NCBI RefSeq assembly: GCF_001429185.1
Contig: NZ_LMIW01000009.1
Coordinates: 310,001 to 374,000, forward strand
Length of the DNA: 64,000 nt
DNA from: Terrabacter sp. Root85
GTDB taxonomy: Bacteria; Actinomycetota; Actinomycetes; Actinomycetales; Dermatophilaceae
Direction: 5' to 3'
The number at the start of each line of letters is the position of its first letter. Within the stretch, counting starts at the first letter, position 1. Shown here piece after piece: positions 33,572-41,652 of the stretch. The translations under genes were made by a program, and so were the position numbers. The notes below the pieces were generated by a model. The model had not been told where the DNA came from and made no database searches. It saw only the letters and a list, made by a program, of their open reading frames with translations.

Positions 33572-35029
33572 ATGGCAATCAAGACGTTCAACCTGCCCGA
33601 CCCCGGTGAGGGGCTCGTCGAGGCCGAGATCGTGGAGTGGAAGGTGTCGCCCGGCGACACCGTCAAGGTCAACGACATGGTCCTCGAGATCGAGACCGCC
33701 AAGTCGCTCGTCGAGCTGCCCATCCCGTGGGCCGGCACCGTCAAGGAGCTGCTCGTCGAGGTCGGCCAGACGATCGACGTCGGCACGCCGATCATCTCGA
33801 TCGACGACGGCAAGGGCGGCGACGACGCTCCCGCCGCCGCACCGTCGATCCCGGGCGAGAAGGCCGCTCCGGCCGAGGGCGCGGGTGGCGGCTCCGAGGC
33901 GATCCTCGTCGGCTACGGCGCCAAGGCCGGCGCCACGGCCCGTCGTGCCCGCAAGGGCTTGGCCGCCGCCCCCGTCGCCGCCGCACCGACCGAGACCGAG
34001 CAGGTCGCGGCTGCCGCACCGGTTGCCGAGCACGCAGCCCCGGCTCCGCGTGTCGAGTCGCCGGCTCCTGCCGTCCCGGTCGCGTCCGCTGCCGGTGGCC
34101 GTCCCAAGGCGAAGCCGCCCGTCCGCAAGCTCGCCAAGGACCTCGGCATCGACCTCGCGTCCGTCACCCCGACCGGGGCCGACGGCATCATCACGCGCGA
34201 CGACGTGACGAACCATGCAAGCGGCGCCGTCGTGAACGGCGTTGCAGCACAAGCCGACTCCGCCGTCGGGGGTGCCGCGCCGGCCATCTCGCGTATGCCG
34301 TTCGGCGCGGGTGAGCGCGAGGAGCGCACGCCGATCAAGGGCGTCCGCAAGATGACGGCGCAGGCGATGGTCGGATCGGCCTTCACCGCACCGCACGTCA
34401 CCGAGTGGATCACCATCGACGTCACGAAGACGATGGAGCTCGTCGACCGCCTCAAGGGCAGCCGCGAGTTCAAGGACGTCAAGGTCACGCCGCTGCTCGT
34501 GCTCGCCAAGGCGCTCGTCCTCGCAGTCAAGCGCAACCCCGGCATGAACGCGACGTGGGACGAGGCCAACCAGGAGATCGTCCAGAAGAACTACGTCAAC
34601 CTCGGCATCGCCGCGGCGACCCCGCGTGGCCTCATCGTCCCGAACATCAAGGACGCCCACGCCATGACGATGCTCGAGCTGGCGCAGGCCATCGGGCAGC
34701 TCACCGCCACGGCTCGCGAGGGCCGCACCCAGCCGGCCGAGATGTCGGGCGGCACGATGACGATCACCAACGTCGGCGTGTTCGGCGTCGACAGCGGCAC
34801 CCCGATCATCAACCCGGGGGAGTCGGCCATCGTGTGCTTCGGTGCGATCCGCAAGCAGCCGTGGGTCGTCACCGATGCCGACGGCAACGACGAGATCGCC
34901 ATCCGCCACGTCACGCAGCTCGCGGTGAGCTTCGACCACCGTCTCATCGACGGTGAGCTCGGCAGCCGCTTCCTGTCCGACCTGGCAGGGATCCTCGCCG
35001 ACCCGGCCCAGGCCCTCGTCTGGGGCTGA
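33572..35029 (+). CDS. Dihydrolipoamide acyltransferase E2 of the 2-oxoacid dehydrogenase complex
   Basis: 485 residues. One N-terminal lipoyl domain (about 1-78) with lipoyl-Lys in 'IETAKSLVELP' (the sequence reads ETAKS, as in branched-chain E2s, not ETDKA), a long Ala/Pro hinge, an E3/E1-binding domain ('VRKLAKDLGIDLASVTPTG', about 180-215), and the catalytic domain ending in 'FDHRLIDGELGSRFL' with the His and Asp of the acyltransfer site. No E3 gene follows, so lipoamide dehydrogenase must be encoded elsewhere. ETAKS and gene order favour the branched-chain type. Third gene of the operon, 15 bases after E1-beta. Confidence 0.93.
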   Translation: MAIKTFNLPDPGEGLVEAEIVEWKVSPGDTVKVNDMVLEIETAKSLVELPIPWAGTVKELLVEVGQTIDVGTPIISIDDGKGGDDAPAAAPSIPGEKAAPAEGAGGGSEAILVGYGAKAGATARRARKGLAAAPVAAAPTETEQVAAAAPVAEHAAPAPRVESPAPAVPVASAAGGRPKAKPPVRKLAKDLGIDLASVTPTGADGIITRDDVTNHASGAVVNGVAAQADSAVGGAAPAISRMPFGAGEREERTPIKGVRKMTAQAMVGSAFTAPHVTEWITIDVTKTMELVDRLKGSREFKDVKVTPLLVLAKALVLAVKRNPGMNATWDEANQEIVQKNYVNLGIAAATPRGLIVPNIKDAHAMTMLELAQAIGQLTATAREGRTQPAEMSGGTMTITNVGVFGVDSGTPIINPGESAIVCFGAIRKQPWVVTDADGNDEIAIRHVTQLAVSFDHRLIDGELGSRFLSDLAGILADPAQALVWG

Positions 35030-35040
35030 CCCACTCAACC

Positions 35041-35082
35041 GTCGAAGGGCCACAAACCGGTACCGGTTTGTGGCCCTTCGAC
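35041..35082. repeat. 42-bp perfect palindrome (A-type repeat)
   Basis: All 42 bases are self-complementary with no loop; the outer 13 bases are GTCGAAGGGCCAC and the centre is CCGGTACCGG. It begins 12 bases after the E2 gene and probably ends that transcript. A homologous element is at 42732-42773 (differs only at the six positions flanking the centre). Perfect uninterrupted palindromes of this size are SbcCD targets, and sbcCD is in this window. Confidence 0.85.
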
Positions 35083-35134
35083 GTTCCGTCCTGACAGCGA
35101 CGCCTCAGGCGGACCGCGATCGGATCGGGACACA

Positions 35135-35150
35135 CCCCCACGATTGGGGG
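35135..35150. promoter_or_regulatory. CCCCCA-CGAT-TGGGGG inverted repeat upstream of the receiver protein
   Basis: Perfect 6-4-6 inverted repeat directly followed by TATGCC (a GTATGCCG site at 35150). It lies about 100 bases upstream of the coupled leader ORF and response regulator, so it is a candidate operator. The half-site is like those of NarL-type regulators in size, but identity is inference. Confidence 0.35.
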
Positions 35151-35250
35151 TATGCCGACCCCACCCGTGGCGCGTGCGCCACGCCGCGCGCCGCGCCACG
35201 ATGGTGGAGTTCCCGATCGGGCGATCGCCCCTGAGCAGTGGAGGTCCGTC

Positions 35251-35319
35251 ATGGGTGGGCAGCGCGTGCACGGGCCGGGTCCGTGGTGTGCCCGGGCAGG
35301 ACGGGGGCCCCGCCGGTGA
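35251..35319 (+). CDS. 22-codon leader ORF coupled to the receiver gene
   Basis: ATG at 35251, with GGAGG six bases upstream, encodes a 22-residue Gly/Arg/Pro-rich peptide and ends at TGA 35317-35319. That stop overlaps the GTG start of the response regulator (GTGA). The regulator's own start lacks a Shine-Dalgarno, so its translation probably depends on ribosomes finishing this ORF. The peptide may have no function of its own. Confidence 0.5.
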   Translation: MGGQRVHGPGPWCARAGRGPRR

Positions 35320-35744
35320 CTGCTCTCCGCTCGGACCCGACCCCGCAGGGACCGGACGTCGTCCGCGTGCTCGTCGTCGACGACGTGCACATCCTCCGGA
35401 TCGGGCTCGCCTCGCTCTTCTCCCTCGAGGGTGACCTCGAGCTCTGCGGCGCCGCCGAGAGTGGCGAGCAGGCGGTCGAGGTGGCCCGGCGCACTCACCC
35501 CGACGTCGTGCTCATGGACATCCGGATGCCCGGCATCGGCGGGGTCGAGGCCACCCGGAGGATCCTGGAGGACCTGCCGACGACCCAGGTCGTCGTGCTG
35601 ACGGGAGAGCCGTCGGTGCAGGGACGGCGCGCGGCGCTGGAGGCCGGCGCGGCGGCATACATCGTCAAGGACGCGGTGCCGTCGACGGTCCTCGACGCGG
35701 TCCGTGGCGTGGGCAGGGGGCGCCAGCCCGGGATGCCGCGCTGA
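35316..35744 (+). CDS. Receiver-only response regulator (CheY-like, NarL-type receiver)
   Basis: 142 residues, a complete phospho-receiver: acidic pair in 'VLVVDDVH', phospho-acceptor Asp68 in 'VVLMDIRMPG', switch Thr in 'VVLTGEP', Lys in 'AAYIVKDAVP'. It resembles the receiver half of NarL/LuxR-type regulators, but no helix-turn-helix follows; the protein ends 25 residues after the Lys motif. It may act as a phosphate sink or partner switch for the two-component pair just downstream on the other strand. GTG 35316 is chosen because of the GTGA overlap with the leader ORF at 35251. Confidence 0.75.
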   Translation: MTALRSDPTPQGPDVVRVLVVDDVHILRIGLASLFSLEGDLELCGAAESGEQAVEVARRTHPDVVLMDIRMPGIGGVEATRRILEDLPTTQVVVLTGEPSVQGRRAALEAGAAAYIVKDAVPSTVLDAVRGVGRGRQPGMPR

Positions 35745-35771
35745 CCCTCCAGACGCCGCGGCCGGCGACGC

Positions 35772-37130
35772 TCAGGGGAGCTGGAGCTCGCTCGCGAAGG
35801 AGGTCGGGAAACGCGCCACGAGCTCGGTCCCACCCTCGGCGCGGCGGCCCAGTCGCAGCGACCCACCGACGTCGGTCAGGGTGTCCTCGAGCAGGCGCAG
35901 GCCGAGGTGGCCGGTGGCGATCGGTCCCGGAGGTGGCCCGCTGCCGTCGTCGAGCACCGTCACCGTGGCCTCGTCGCCCTCGACGGCGGCGACGAGGGTC
36001 GCGCGGGAGGCGTTGGCGTGCTTGACGACGTTGCGCAGCCCCTCGCGCAGGCTGCGGTAGGTCAGCTGGATCGCCTCCCTGGACAGGTGGGCGTAGCCGG
36101 GAGAGACCTCGACGTCGACGGCGACGCCCGACTCGCGGGCCCGCGCCGCGAGGATGTCGAGGGCCGCCGTGAGCCCGGGCAGGGACGGGTCGGCCGGGTA
36201 GAGGTCGGTGACCAGGCCCCGCAGTGACGAGATGTCACCGCGGAGGCTCTGACCTGCCGAGTCGAGCAGCTCGCGCGCCTCGACCGAGCTGTCGGGCAGC
36301 TGGCGGGCGACCATCGGGAGGGCGTAGCCGAGGGCCGCGAGGTTCTGGATCAGGCCGTCGTGCAGCTCCTCGGCGATGCGGCGCCGCTCCATGTCGGAGG
36401 CGGCGAGGGCATGGCGCAGCATCGCCCCGCGTTCGGTGCGCGCGTGGTCCACCCGACGGGCCAGCGACAGGGCCAACGGCAGGAGGAAGAGCGTCAGGAT
36501 GAGCATGGCGCCGACGGCGAGGGCCGTCAGCGCGTAGAGCAGCAGCCGCTGGTCGCTCTCGAGCCGCTCGGTCGACCAGTAGGACTCGATGACGACCGGC
36601 TTGCTGTCGGCGTCGAACGCACCGACGTACACCTCGAGCAGCTGGCCCGCGGTGCGCTCCTCGACGTTCTCCACCTTGCTGAGGTCCGACACGTCGGCGA
36701 CGACGTCCTGGGTGCCGAAGAGTGCGGCGACGTCCTCGTCCATGACGTACGTGCGGCCGATGAGGTCGCGCTCGTCCGACCAGATGACGTTGCCCTCCAT
36801 CGACCAGAGCTTGACGTGGACGAGGGACCCGTCCCGCAGCCGCGACTCGACGACCGTGACCAGGCTCTGGGAGGAGTTCGGGCGCCGGGAGCGCACCGCC
36901 GTGTCGACGAAGGGCGCTGCGACGTTGGTCGCGAAGGTCCTGCCTCGCAGGCTCGCCTCGCGCAGCGCGAGGTCCGCCGCCAACGCGCGTGCCACCAGGA
37001 CCGCCCCGACCGCGACGATGAGGAAGGCCACGAGCGTCCACAGCCCGAAACGGGTGATGGCCTCGCGCACGATCGACGGGGGCCGGCCGTGTGTCCCACC
37101 GGACCCTTGCGAGCCCGGTGCGCTAGCCAC
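35772..37130 (-). CDS. Sensor histidine kinase, NarX/DesK type (HisKA_3)
   Basis: 452 residues. Membrane helix near 29-50, a ~150-residue extracellular sensor (about 51-195), second helix near 198-222, then HisKA_3: 'ERRRIAEELHDGLIQNLAAL' with phospho-His257, and a HATPase_c domain ('LREGLRNVVKHANAS', 'VLDDGSGPPPG', 'GHLGLRLLED'). The extracellular domain looks like a Cache/PAS sensor, ligand unknown. Start GTG 37130 overlaps the stop of the cognate regulator by 8 bases, so regulator and kinase are coupled in that order. It converges on the receiver-only gene. Confidence 0.92.
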   Translation of the reverse strand: MASAPGSQGSGGTHGRPPSIVREAITRFGLWTLVAFLIVAVGAVLVARALAADLALREASLRGRTFATNVAAPFVDTAVRSRRPNSSQSLVTVVESRLRDGSLVHVKLWSMEGNVIWSDERDLIGRTYVMDEDVAALFGTQDVVADVSDLSKVENVEERTAGQLLEVYVGAFDADSKPVVIESYWSTERLESDQRLLLYALTALAVGAMLILTLFLLPLALSLARRVDHARTERGAMLRHALAASDMERRRIAEELHDGLIQNLAALGYALPMVARQLPDSSVEARELLDSAGQSLRGDISSLRGLVTDLYPADPSLPGLTAALDILAARARESGVAVDVEVSPGYAHLSREAIQLTYRSLREGLRNVVKHANASRATLVAAVEGDEATVTVLDDGSGPPPGPIATGHLGLRLLEDTLTDVGGSLRLGRRAEGGTELVARFPTSFASELQLP

Positions 37131-37797
37131 GCCTGGTCGGTGCGATGAGGCCGAGCCGGCTCGCGGTCACGACGGCCTCGAGCTGGGAGTGTGCGTGCAG
37201 CTTGCGCAGCAGGGTCTTGACGTAGCCGCGACACGTCAGCACCGAGATCCCGAGCTCCCTGGCGATCATGACGGCATCGGCTCCGTCCGCCAGCCGGCGC
37301 AGGACGTCGGCCTCGCGCGGCGTCAGGCGCGGGACGGGAGCCCCGTGGCGGTCGGCGCCGGCCCGCACGATCGTGCGCAGCAGGCCGGGGTCGATGGCGA
37401 AGCCCTTCCGGGTCGACGACCGGACGGCGCCGAGGATCTCGTCGAGGGAGCCGTCCTTGGGAAGGAGCGCACACGCTCCGGCGTTGAGCGACCTCGTGAG
37501 CAGGGCCTGGTCGATGAAGGCGCTGAGCACGATGATGCGCACGTTCGGGACGGCACTGATGAGGTCCGTGGCGAGGTCGATGCCGTCGTCCTGACCGAGC
37601 CGGACGTCCATGAGGATGACGTCGGGCTGCCAGTACGCCGCCAGCGCGCGAGCCTGGGCAGCGTTGAGCGCCGTTGCGACACAGCGCAGGTCGGGCTCGC
37701 CGTTGATCACCAAGCCGATGGCGTCGGCAAGGACGCGGTGGTCGTCCACGACCAGGACTGATGTCTGTGTGCTGTCAACGCACGGTGAAGCCTTCAT
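37123..37797 (-). CDS. LuxR/NarL-family response regulator
   Basis: 224 residues. Receiver with 'VLVVDDHRVL' (15-24), phospho-acceptor Asp64 in 'ILMDVRLG', and a C-terminal LuxR HTH (about 154-212: 'LTPREADVLRRLADGAD', 'ARELGISVLTCRGYVKTLLR'). Partner of the kinase downstream. Ribosome binding is by a run of seven G (complement of 37803-37809) five bases before the ATG. The multicopper oxidase gene is divergent 280 bases away, so control of that gene by this regulator is likely but inferred. Confidence 0.92.
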   Translation of the reverse strand: MKASPCVDSTQTSVLVVDDHRVLADAIGLVINGEPDLRCVATALNAAQARALAAYWQPDVILMDVRLGQDDGIDLATDLISAVPNVRIIVLSAFIDQALLTRSLNAGACALLPKDGSLDEILGAVRSSTRKGFAIDPGLLRTIVRAGADRHGAPVPRLTPREADVLRRLADGADAVMIARELGISVLTCRGYVKTLLRKLHAHSQLEAVVTASRLGLIAPTRRG

Positions 37798-38077
37798 GGG
37801 CACCCCCCCGGGAGCATGTCGGCTTTCAGTATCGGCCACGTCGGCGGGCGCCGTCCCACGAATCCGAAGGGTCCGGTTCGTCCCGCGAACGCCGACCGCG
37901 TCCCGACCGGTACTCCCGACGGACCCCGAGGTTCTCCCGAGCAGGTCCGCCCACCATGGGCGTGGACATCCCCCGCTGGTCGGGGGGCCCACTGCAGCAG
38001 CACAGTTCGACCGGGACGTCGGGCACCGGGAGCAGCACGCACCACGGGGCTCGCCGTCCACCACCTGAGGAGCAGGC
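37798..38077. other. Divergent control region between regulator and multicopper oxidase
   Basis: 280 bases without a gene. It contains CCCCCGCTGGTCGGGGGG near 37973-37990 (a short inverted repeat) and other G/C-rich palindromic pieces, and GAGGAG five bases before the oxidase ATG. No clear -10 boxes found. The likeliest place for the LuxR-type regulator to bind. Confidence 0.4.
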
Positions 38078-40300
38078 ATGAACACCTCCACACCTTCGGA
38101 ACCCCAAGACCCGCGTGAGCTCGAGCCCGGCGGGGTCTACCGACGCACCGTCCTCCGGCTCGGGGCCGCCGGAGGACTCGGAGCCGCCCTCGTCGCCGCC
38201 CGCGGATTCGGCGGTCCCGTCCTGGCGCAGCAGGGTCTGCTGTCGCCCGACGGCGCCTTCGCAGCCTCGTCGACGACACTCGGCGACCTGCTCTTCTACG
38301 TCGAGGCCTTCCCGACGAGCCCGCTGATCCTCTCGCCCTTCTCCGACCCGCTCCCGATACCGAAGGCCCTGGCGCCCGTGCCCGTGTCGACCTTCAGCGG
38401 TTGGGCAAAGCCTCCCGGTCCCGGTGTGGGACAGCAGAACTCGTTCGGGAGCGAGCGGCACCAGATCTGGCCGTCCGCGCTCGGCTACCCCGACCCGATC
38501 GTCTACAAGATCGACCTGCTCCTGCGCACCCACTCGTTCACGACCTCCCAGGTGCTGCCGATCGACTCGAACGGCAAGCCGACGGCGTCGTTCGACGCCT
38601 ACGGCGCGACGTATGCCGCCGGCACGAAGCGCTGGCTGCCGATGAGCACGATCTACGGCTTCAACGGCACCTTCCCCGGCCCGAGGATCAACGCGGAGTA
38701 CGGCAAGCCCGTCCTCGTCCGCTTCGAGAACCACCTCGACGAGAACCCGCTCGGCCTCGACCGGCAGGACTTCGGGTCCCCGGACTGGTCGTTCCTCACC
38801 CACCTGCACAACGGCCACACGGCGCCCGAGAGCGACGGCAACCCGCACTACTGCATGACCTACGGCCCCAAGTCGACCGGCTACGGACCCCAGACCTTCT
38901 GCGACAACCTCTACCTCAACTGGCCGGCGGGAGGGGACGACCGCGAGAAGCAGAGCTTCTTCTGGTTCCACGACCACCGCATGGACCACACCGGGTCGAA
39001 CGTCTACAAGGGCATGGTCGGCCTCTACCCGATCTACGACCCCAAGAACGGCACGGACATGGGAGACGAGCGCCAGGGGCTCAGGCTGCCCGGCGTCCGC
39101 CGGGACAACCCGGACGGCTCCTTCGACGTCGACTACGACGTCCCGCTCGCGTTCTACGACTGCCGCCTCGACGACGGGGTGACCACGCACCAGGACGTCC
39201 ACGACGGGATGGGGGAGTTCCCGGCAGCGAAGAACCCTGCGACGCACCCGGAGTGGTGGGGCAAGACGTTCTACAAGCACTTCCCCAACCACGGCTTCGT
39301 CGGCGACATCTTCACCGTCAACGGCACCGCCTACCCGACGATGGTCGTGCGACGCCGGAAGTACCGCTTCCGCTTCCTCGATGCCTCGATCGCCCGCATC
39401 TACGAGTTCAAGCTGATGGCGTCGACGACGGGCCCGAAGTCATCCGCGTCCCTGGGCTACGGCGGTGACGAGCTCGAGGGGCAGTACCGCATCCCTGACG
39501 GCCAGCAGTGCATGCAGTTCACCCAGATCGCCTCGGACGGCGGCCTGCTGCCGTTCGCGATCAAGCGCGACTCGTTCGAGCTGTGGCCGGCCAAGCGCCG
39601 CGAGGTCATCGTCGACTTCACCCGCTACCAGGACGGGACGCCGACGACGAAGGGCGACGTCGTCTACCTCACGAACGTCATGAAGATGCCGAACGGTCGC
39701 ATGTGGTCCAACTCGTCCCGGTTCTCGCCGGACCCGAACTACAAGGTGCCGGTGCTGAAGTTCGTCATCGGCGACGACGCCCCGGACGACAGCCTCATCC
39801 CACAGCCGGGTCAGCTGCTGCGGTCGCTGCCGCCGCTGCCGGGCAACTGGCAGAGCATGCTCGACAACCGCCTGGTCTTCGAGGTCGAGCGCGGGAGCTC
39901 GTCCGCCGACGTCGAGTGGCTCATCAACGGCCAGCCGTTCGACCCGACGCACGTCGGCACGAGCCTCAAGAACCCCGCCGGAAAGACCCCGCTCGCGCAG
40001 CAGAAGCGCGGCAGCTTCAACCTCTGGGAGATCCGCAACGGCGGCGGCGGCTGGGTGCACCCGTTCCACCTGCACATGGAGGAGCACCGCGTCGTCATGC
40101 GCAACGGCAAGGACGCGACAAAGGGCAGCGCGGGTCACCCCGACGACGTCTCGCGCGAGGACCTGACGGCCCTCGACCCGGGCGAGTCCGTCATCGTCTA
40201 CCGGGGATTCCGGGACTTCGTGGGTCCCTACGTCGCGCACTGCCACAACCTCGCGCACGAGGACCACGCGATGATGTTCGGCTGGGAGATCACGCCGTAG
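38078..40300 (+). CDS. TAT-exported multicopper oxidase
   Basis: 740 residues. N-terminal twin-arginine signal 'YRRTVLRLGAAGG' and Ala-rich core, so it is exported folded. Copper-binding motifs, in order: 'HLHNGHT' (from 242), 'FWFHDHRMDH' (His298), 'HPFHLHMEEH' (from 661) and 'HCHNLAHED' (from 721), enough for the T1 centre and the trinuclear cluster. The layout resembles CotA/bilirubin-oxidase-like laccases. Oxidises a phenolic or metal substrate while reducing O2; which one is unknown. GAGGAG precedes the ATG. A hairpin at 40310-40348 follows, then a membrane-protein gene. Confidence 0.92.
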   Translation: MNTSTPSEPQDPRELEPGGVYRRTVLRLGAAGGLGAALVAARGFGGPVLAQQGLLSPDGAFAASSTTLGDLLFYVEAFPTSPLILSPFSDPLPIPKALAPVPVSTFSGWAKPPGPGVGQQNSFGSERHQIWPSALGYPDPIVYKIDLLLRTHSFTTSQVLPIDSNGKPTASFDAYGATYAAGTKRWLPMSTIYGFNGTFPGPRINAEYGKPVLVRFENHLDENPLGLDRQDFGSPDWSFLTHLHNGHTAPESDGNPHYCMTYGPKSTGYGPQTFCDNLYLNWPAGGDDREKQSFFWFHDHRMDHTGSNVYKGMVGLYPIYDPKNGTDMGDERQGLRLPGVRRDNPDGSFDVDYDVPLAFYDCRLDDGVTTHQDVHDGMGEFPAAKNPATHPEWWGKTFYKHFPNHGFVGDIFTVNGTAYPTMVVRRRKYRFRFLDASIARIYEFKLMASTTGPKSSASLGYGGDELEGQYRIPDGQQCMQFTQIASDGGLLPFAIKRDSFELWPAKRREVIVDFTRYQDGTPTTKGDVVYLTNVMKMPNGRMWSNSSRFSPDPNYKVPVLKFVIGDDAPDDSLIPQPGQLLRSLPPLPGNWQSMLDNRLVFEVERGSSSADVEWLINGQPFDPTHVGTSLKNPAGKTPLAQQKRGSFNLWEIRNGGGGWVHPFHLHMEEHRVVMRNGKDATKGSAGHPDDVSREDLTALDPGESVIVYRGFRDFVGPYVAHCHNLAHEDHAMMFGWEITP

Positions 40301-40309
40301 GGAGCGTAT

Positions 40310-40348
40310 GCCGTGTCGTGGCCTCCGCGTGGACGCCCACGACACGGC
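40310..40348. terminator. Hairpin after the multicopper oxidase gene
   Basis: Arms GCCGTGTCGTGG (40310-40321) and CCACGACACGGC (40337-40348), 15-base loop, no T-run. The left arm overlaps a GTATGCC site (40306-40312). It would terminate or attenuate transcription ahead of the gene at 40388. Confidence 0.6.
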
Positions 40349-40387
40349 CTACGCCGTGGTCCACCACTGGGAAGGAAAGGCACTGCC

Positions 40388-41518
40388 ATGACCACCTCCT
40401 CGACCGTCGTCGCGGCCCCACCCACCGTCCCGGGGCGCCGACGCGCCGTCCCCTGGGCGACGGTGCTGCCCCTCGCGGTGGTGCTGGCCTACGCGGACGG
40501 CTTCTGGGTGACCTCGATGCGCGGTGCGGTCGGCGCCGTCGGTCGCGGGCAGGGCCCGTTCACGACCTGGTGGCACGAGTCCACCGTCCTCGTCCCCGTC
40601 TACGTGTGCGCCGTCCTCGCCGCGCTGGCGCTCGCCGTGCACGTGTCGGACCGACGACACGGCGACCGGGGACGGGCGCCGCTGCTGCTGACCGCGGGGC
40701 TCGTCGTCGTGGCCGCCACGCTCGTCGGCGCCGTCGAGATGGCGGTCGGGGCCGCGTACGACTTCCACCTCCAGTCGGGCCAGCTCGAGACGATGGCCTC
40801 GATGCGAGGCGACTGCCGGGCGGACTGCATCGAGCGGCTGCGGCAGGACACGTGGTGGCTGCAGCTGCGCGCCACCGGGCTCGGAGCCGTGCTCCTGCTC
40901 GTCACCAACCTCGGAGCCGTCGCATGGGTGACGATGTTCCACGGCGGCCGACTGGACTCCGTCCGGTCGGCGCGCGCCCGGAGTCGGTCGCTGGACGCCC
41001 GCGGTGAGCGGCGGCGGCTCCTGGCCCTGGCCCTCGTCGGTGGTGCGCTCATCCACCTGGCGGTCGTGCCGGAGCACTTCGAGGAGTGGGTCGCCGCGGC
41101 CTGGTTCTTCGTCGCGCTGGCGGTCGCCCAGGCCGTGGCGGCGTTCCTCGTGCTCCGGTGGCCCGCGCCCGCTCGCGGCCTCCTGCTCCTCGTGGCCGCG
41201 CTCTCGGCCGGTCCACTCGTCGTGTGGGCGTGGTCGCGCACCTGGGGTCTGCCGGTCGGTCCCGACCCCGGCGTCCCCGAGGCCGTCGGGCTCCCCGACA
41301 TCGCTGCCGGCCTCCTGGAGCTCGTGGCCCTCGTCCTCGTCGTCGTCCTGCTGCGCGGCGTCCCGGTCGCCGCCGTACGCCGCCTCCGGCCCGAGCACCT
41401 GGGCCGACTCGCGGTGGCCGCTGTGCTGGCCGTCACCGTGGTCGGAGTGGCGTCGAGCCAGGCGGGGTGGTTCGACGTCGTTCGTTCGGAGAGCCCCACG
41501 AGCTCGGGCATGGGCTAG
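40388..41518 (+). CDS. Polytopic membrane protein with HFEEW motif
   Basis: 376 residues, about eight to nine helices. Notable conserved-looking motif 'HLAVVPEHFEEWVAAAWFF' in the second half, a His/Glu cluster at a membrane face that could bind metal. A short Cys-containing loop 'GDCRADCIERL' (CxxxC) lies near residue 140. Position directly after the multicopper oxidase, and its own Shine-Dalgarno (AAGGAAAGG), suggest a role in the same pathway, possibly copper handling or electron transfer; that is inference. Family not recognised with certainty. Confidence 0.75.
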   Translation: MTTSSTVVAAPPTVPGRRRAVPWATVLPLAVVLAYADGFWVTSMRGAVGAVGRGQGPFTTWWHESTVLVPVYVCAVLAALALAVHVSDRRHGDRGRAPLLLTAGLVVVAATLVGAVEMAVGAAYDFHLQSGQLETMASMRGDCRADCIERLRQDTWWLQLRATGLGAVLLLVTNLGAVAWVTMFHGGRLDSVRSARARSRSLDARGERRRLLALALVGGALIHLAVVPEHFEEWVAAAWFFVALAVAQAVAAFLVLRWPAPARGLLLLVAALSAGPLVVWAWSRTWGLPVGPDPGVPEAVGLPDIAAGLLELVALVLVVVLLRGVPVAAVRRLRPEHLGRLAVAAVLAVTVVGVASSQAGWFDVVRSESPTSSGMG

Positions 41519-41652
41519 CAGATGAACGGCGCCGTGTTCGTGAAGTGAGCCGACTGCTCACCCCCAATCTTCGGGTCCGACCTCCCCGCACGTGGTGGAG
41601 CCCGCAGGCCGCCTCCTCGCCCGACCATGGAGGAGTCAAGGGAGGGGTTGAC

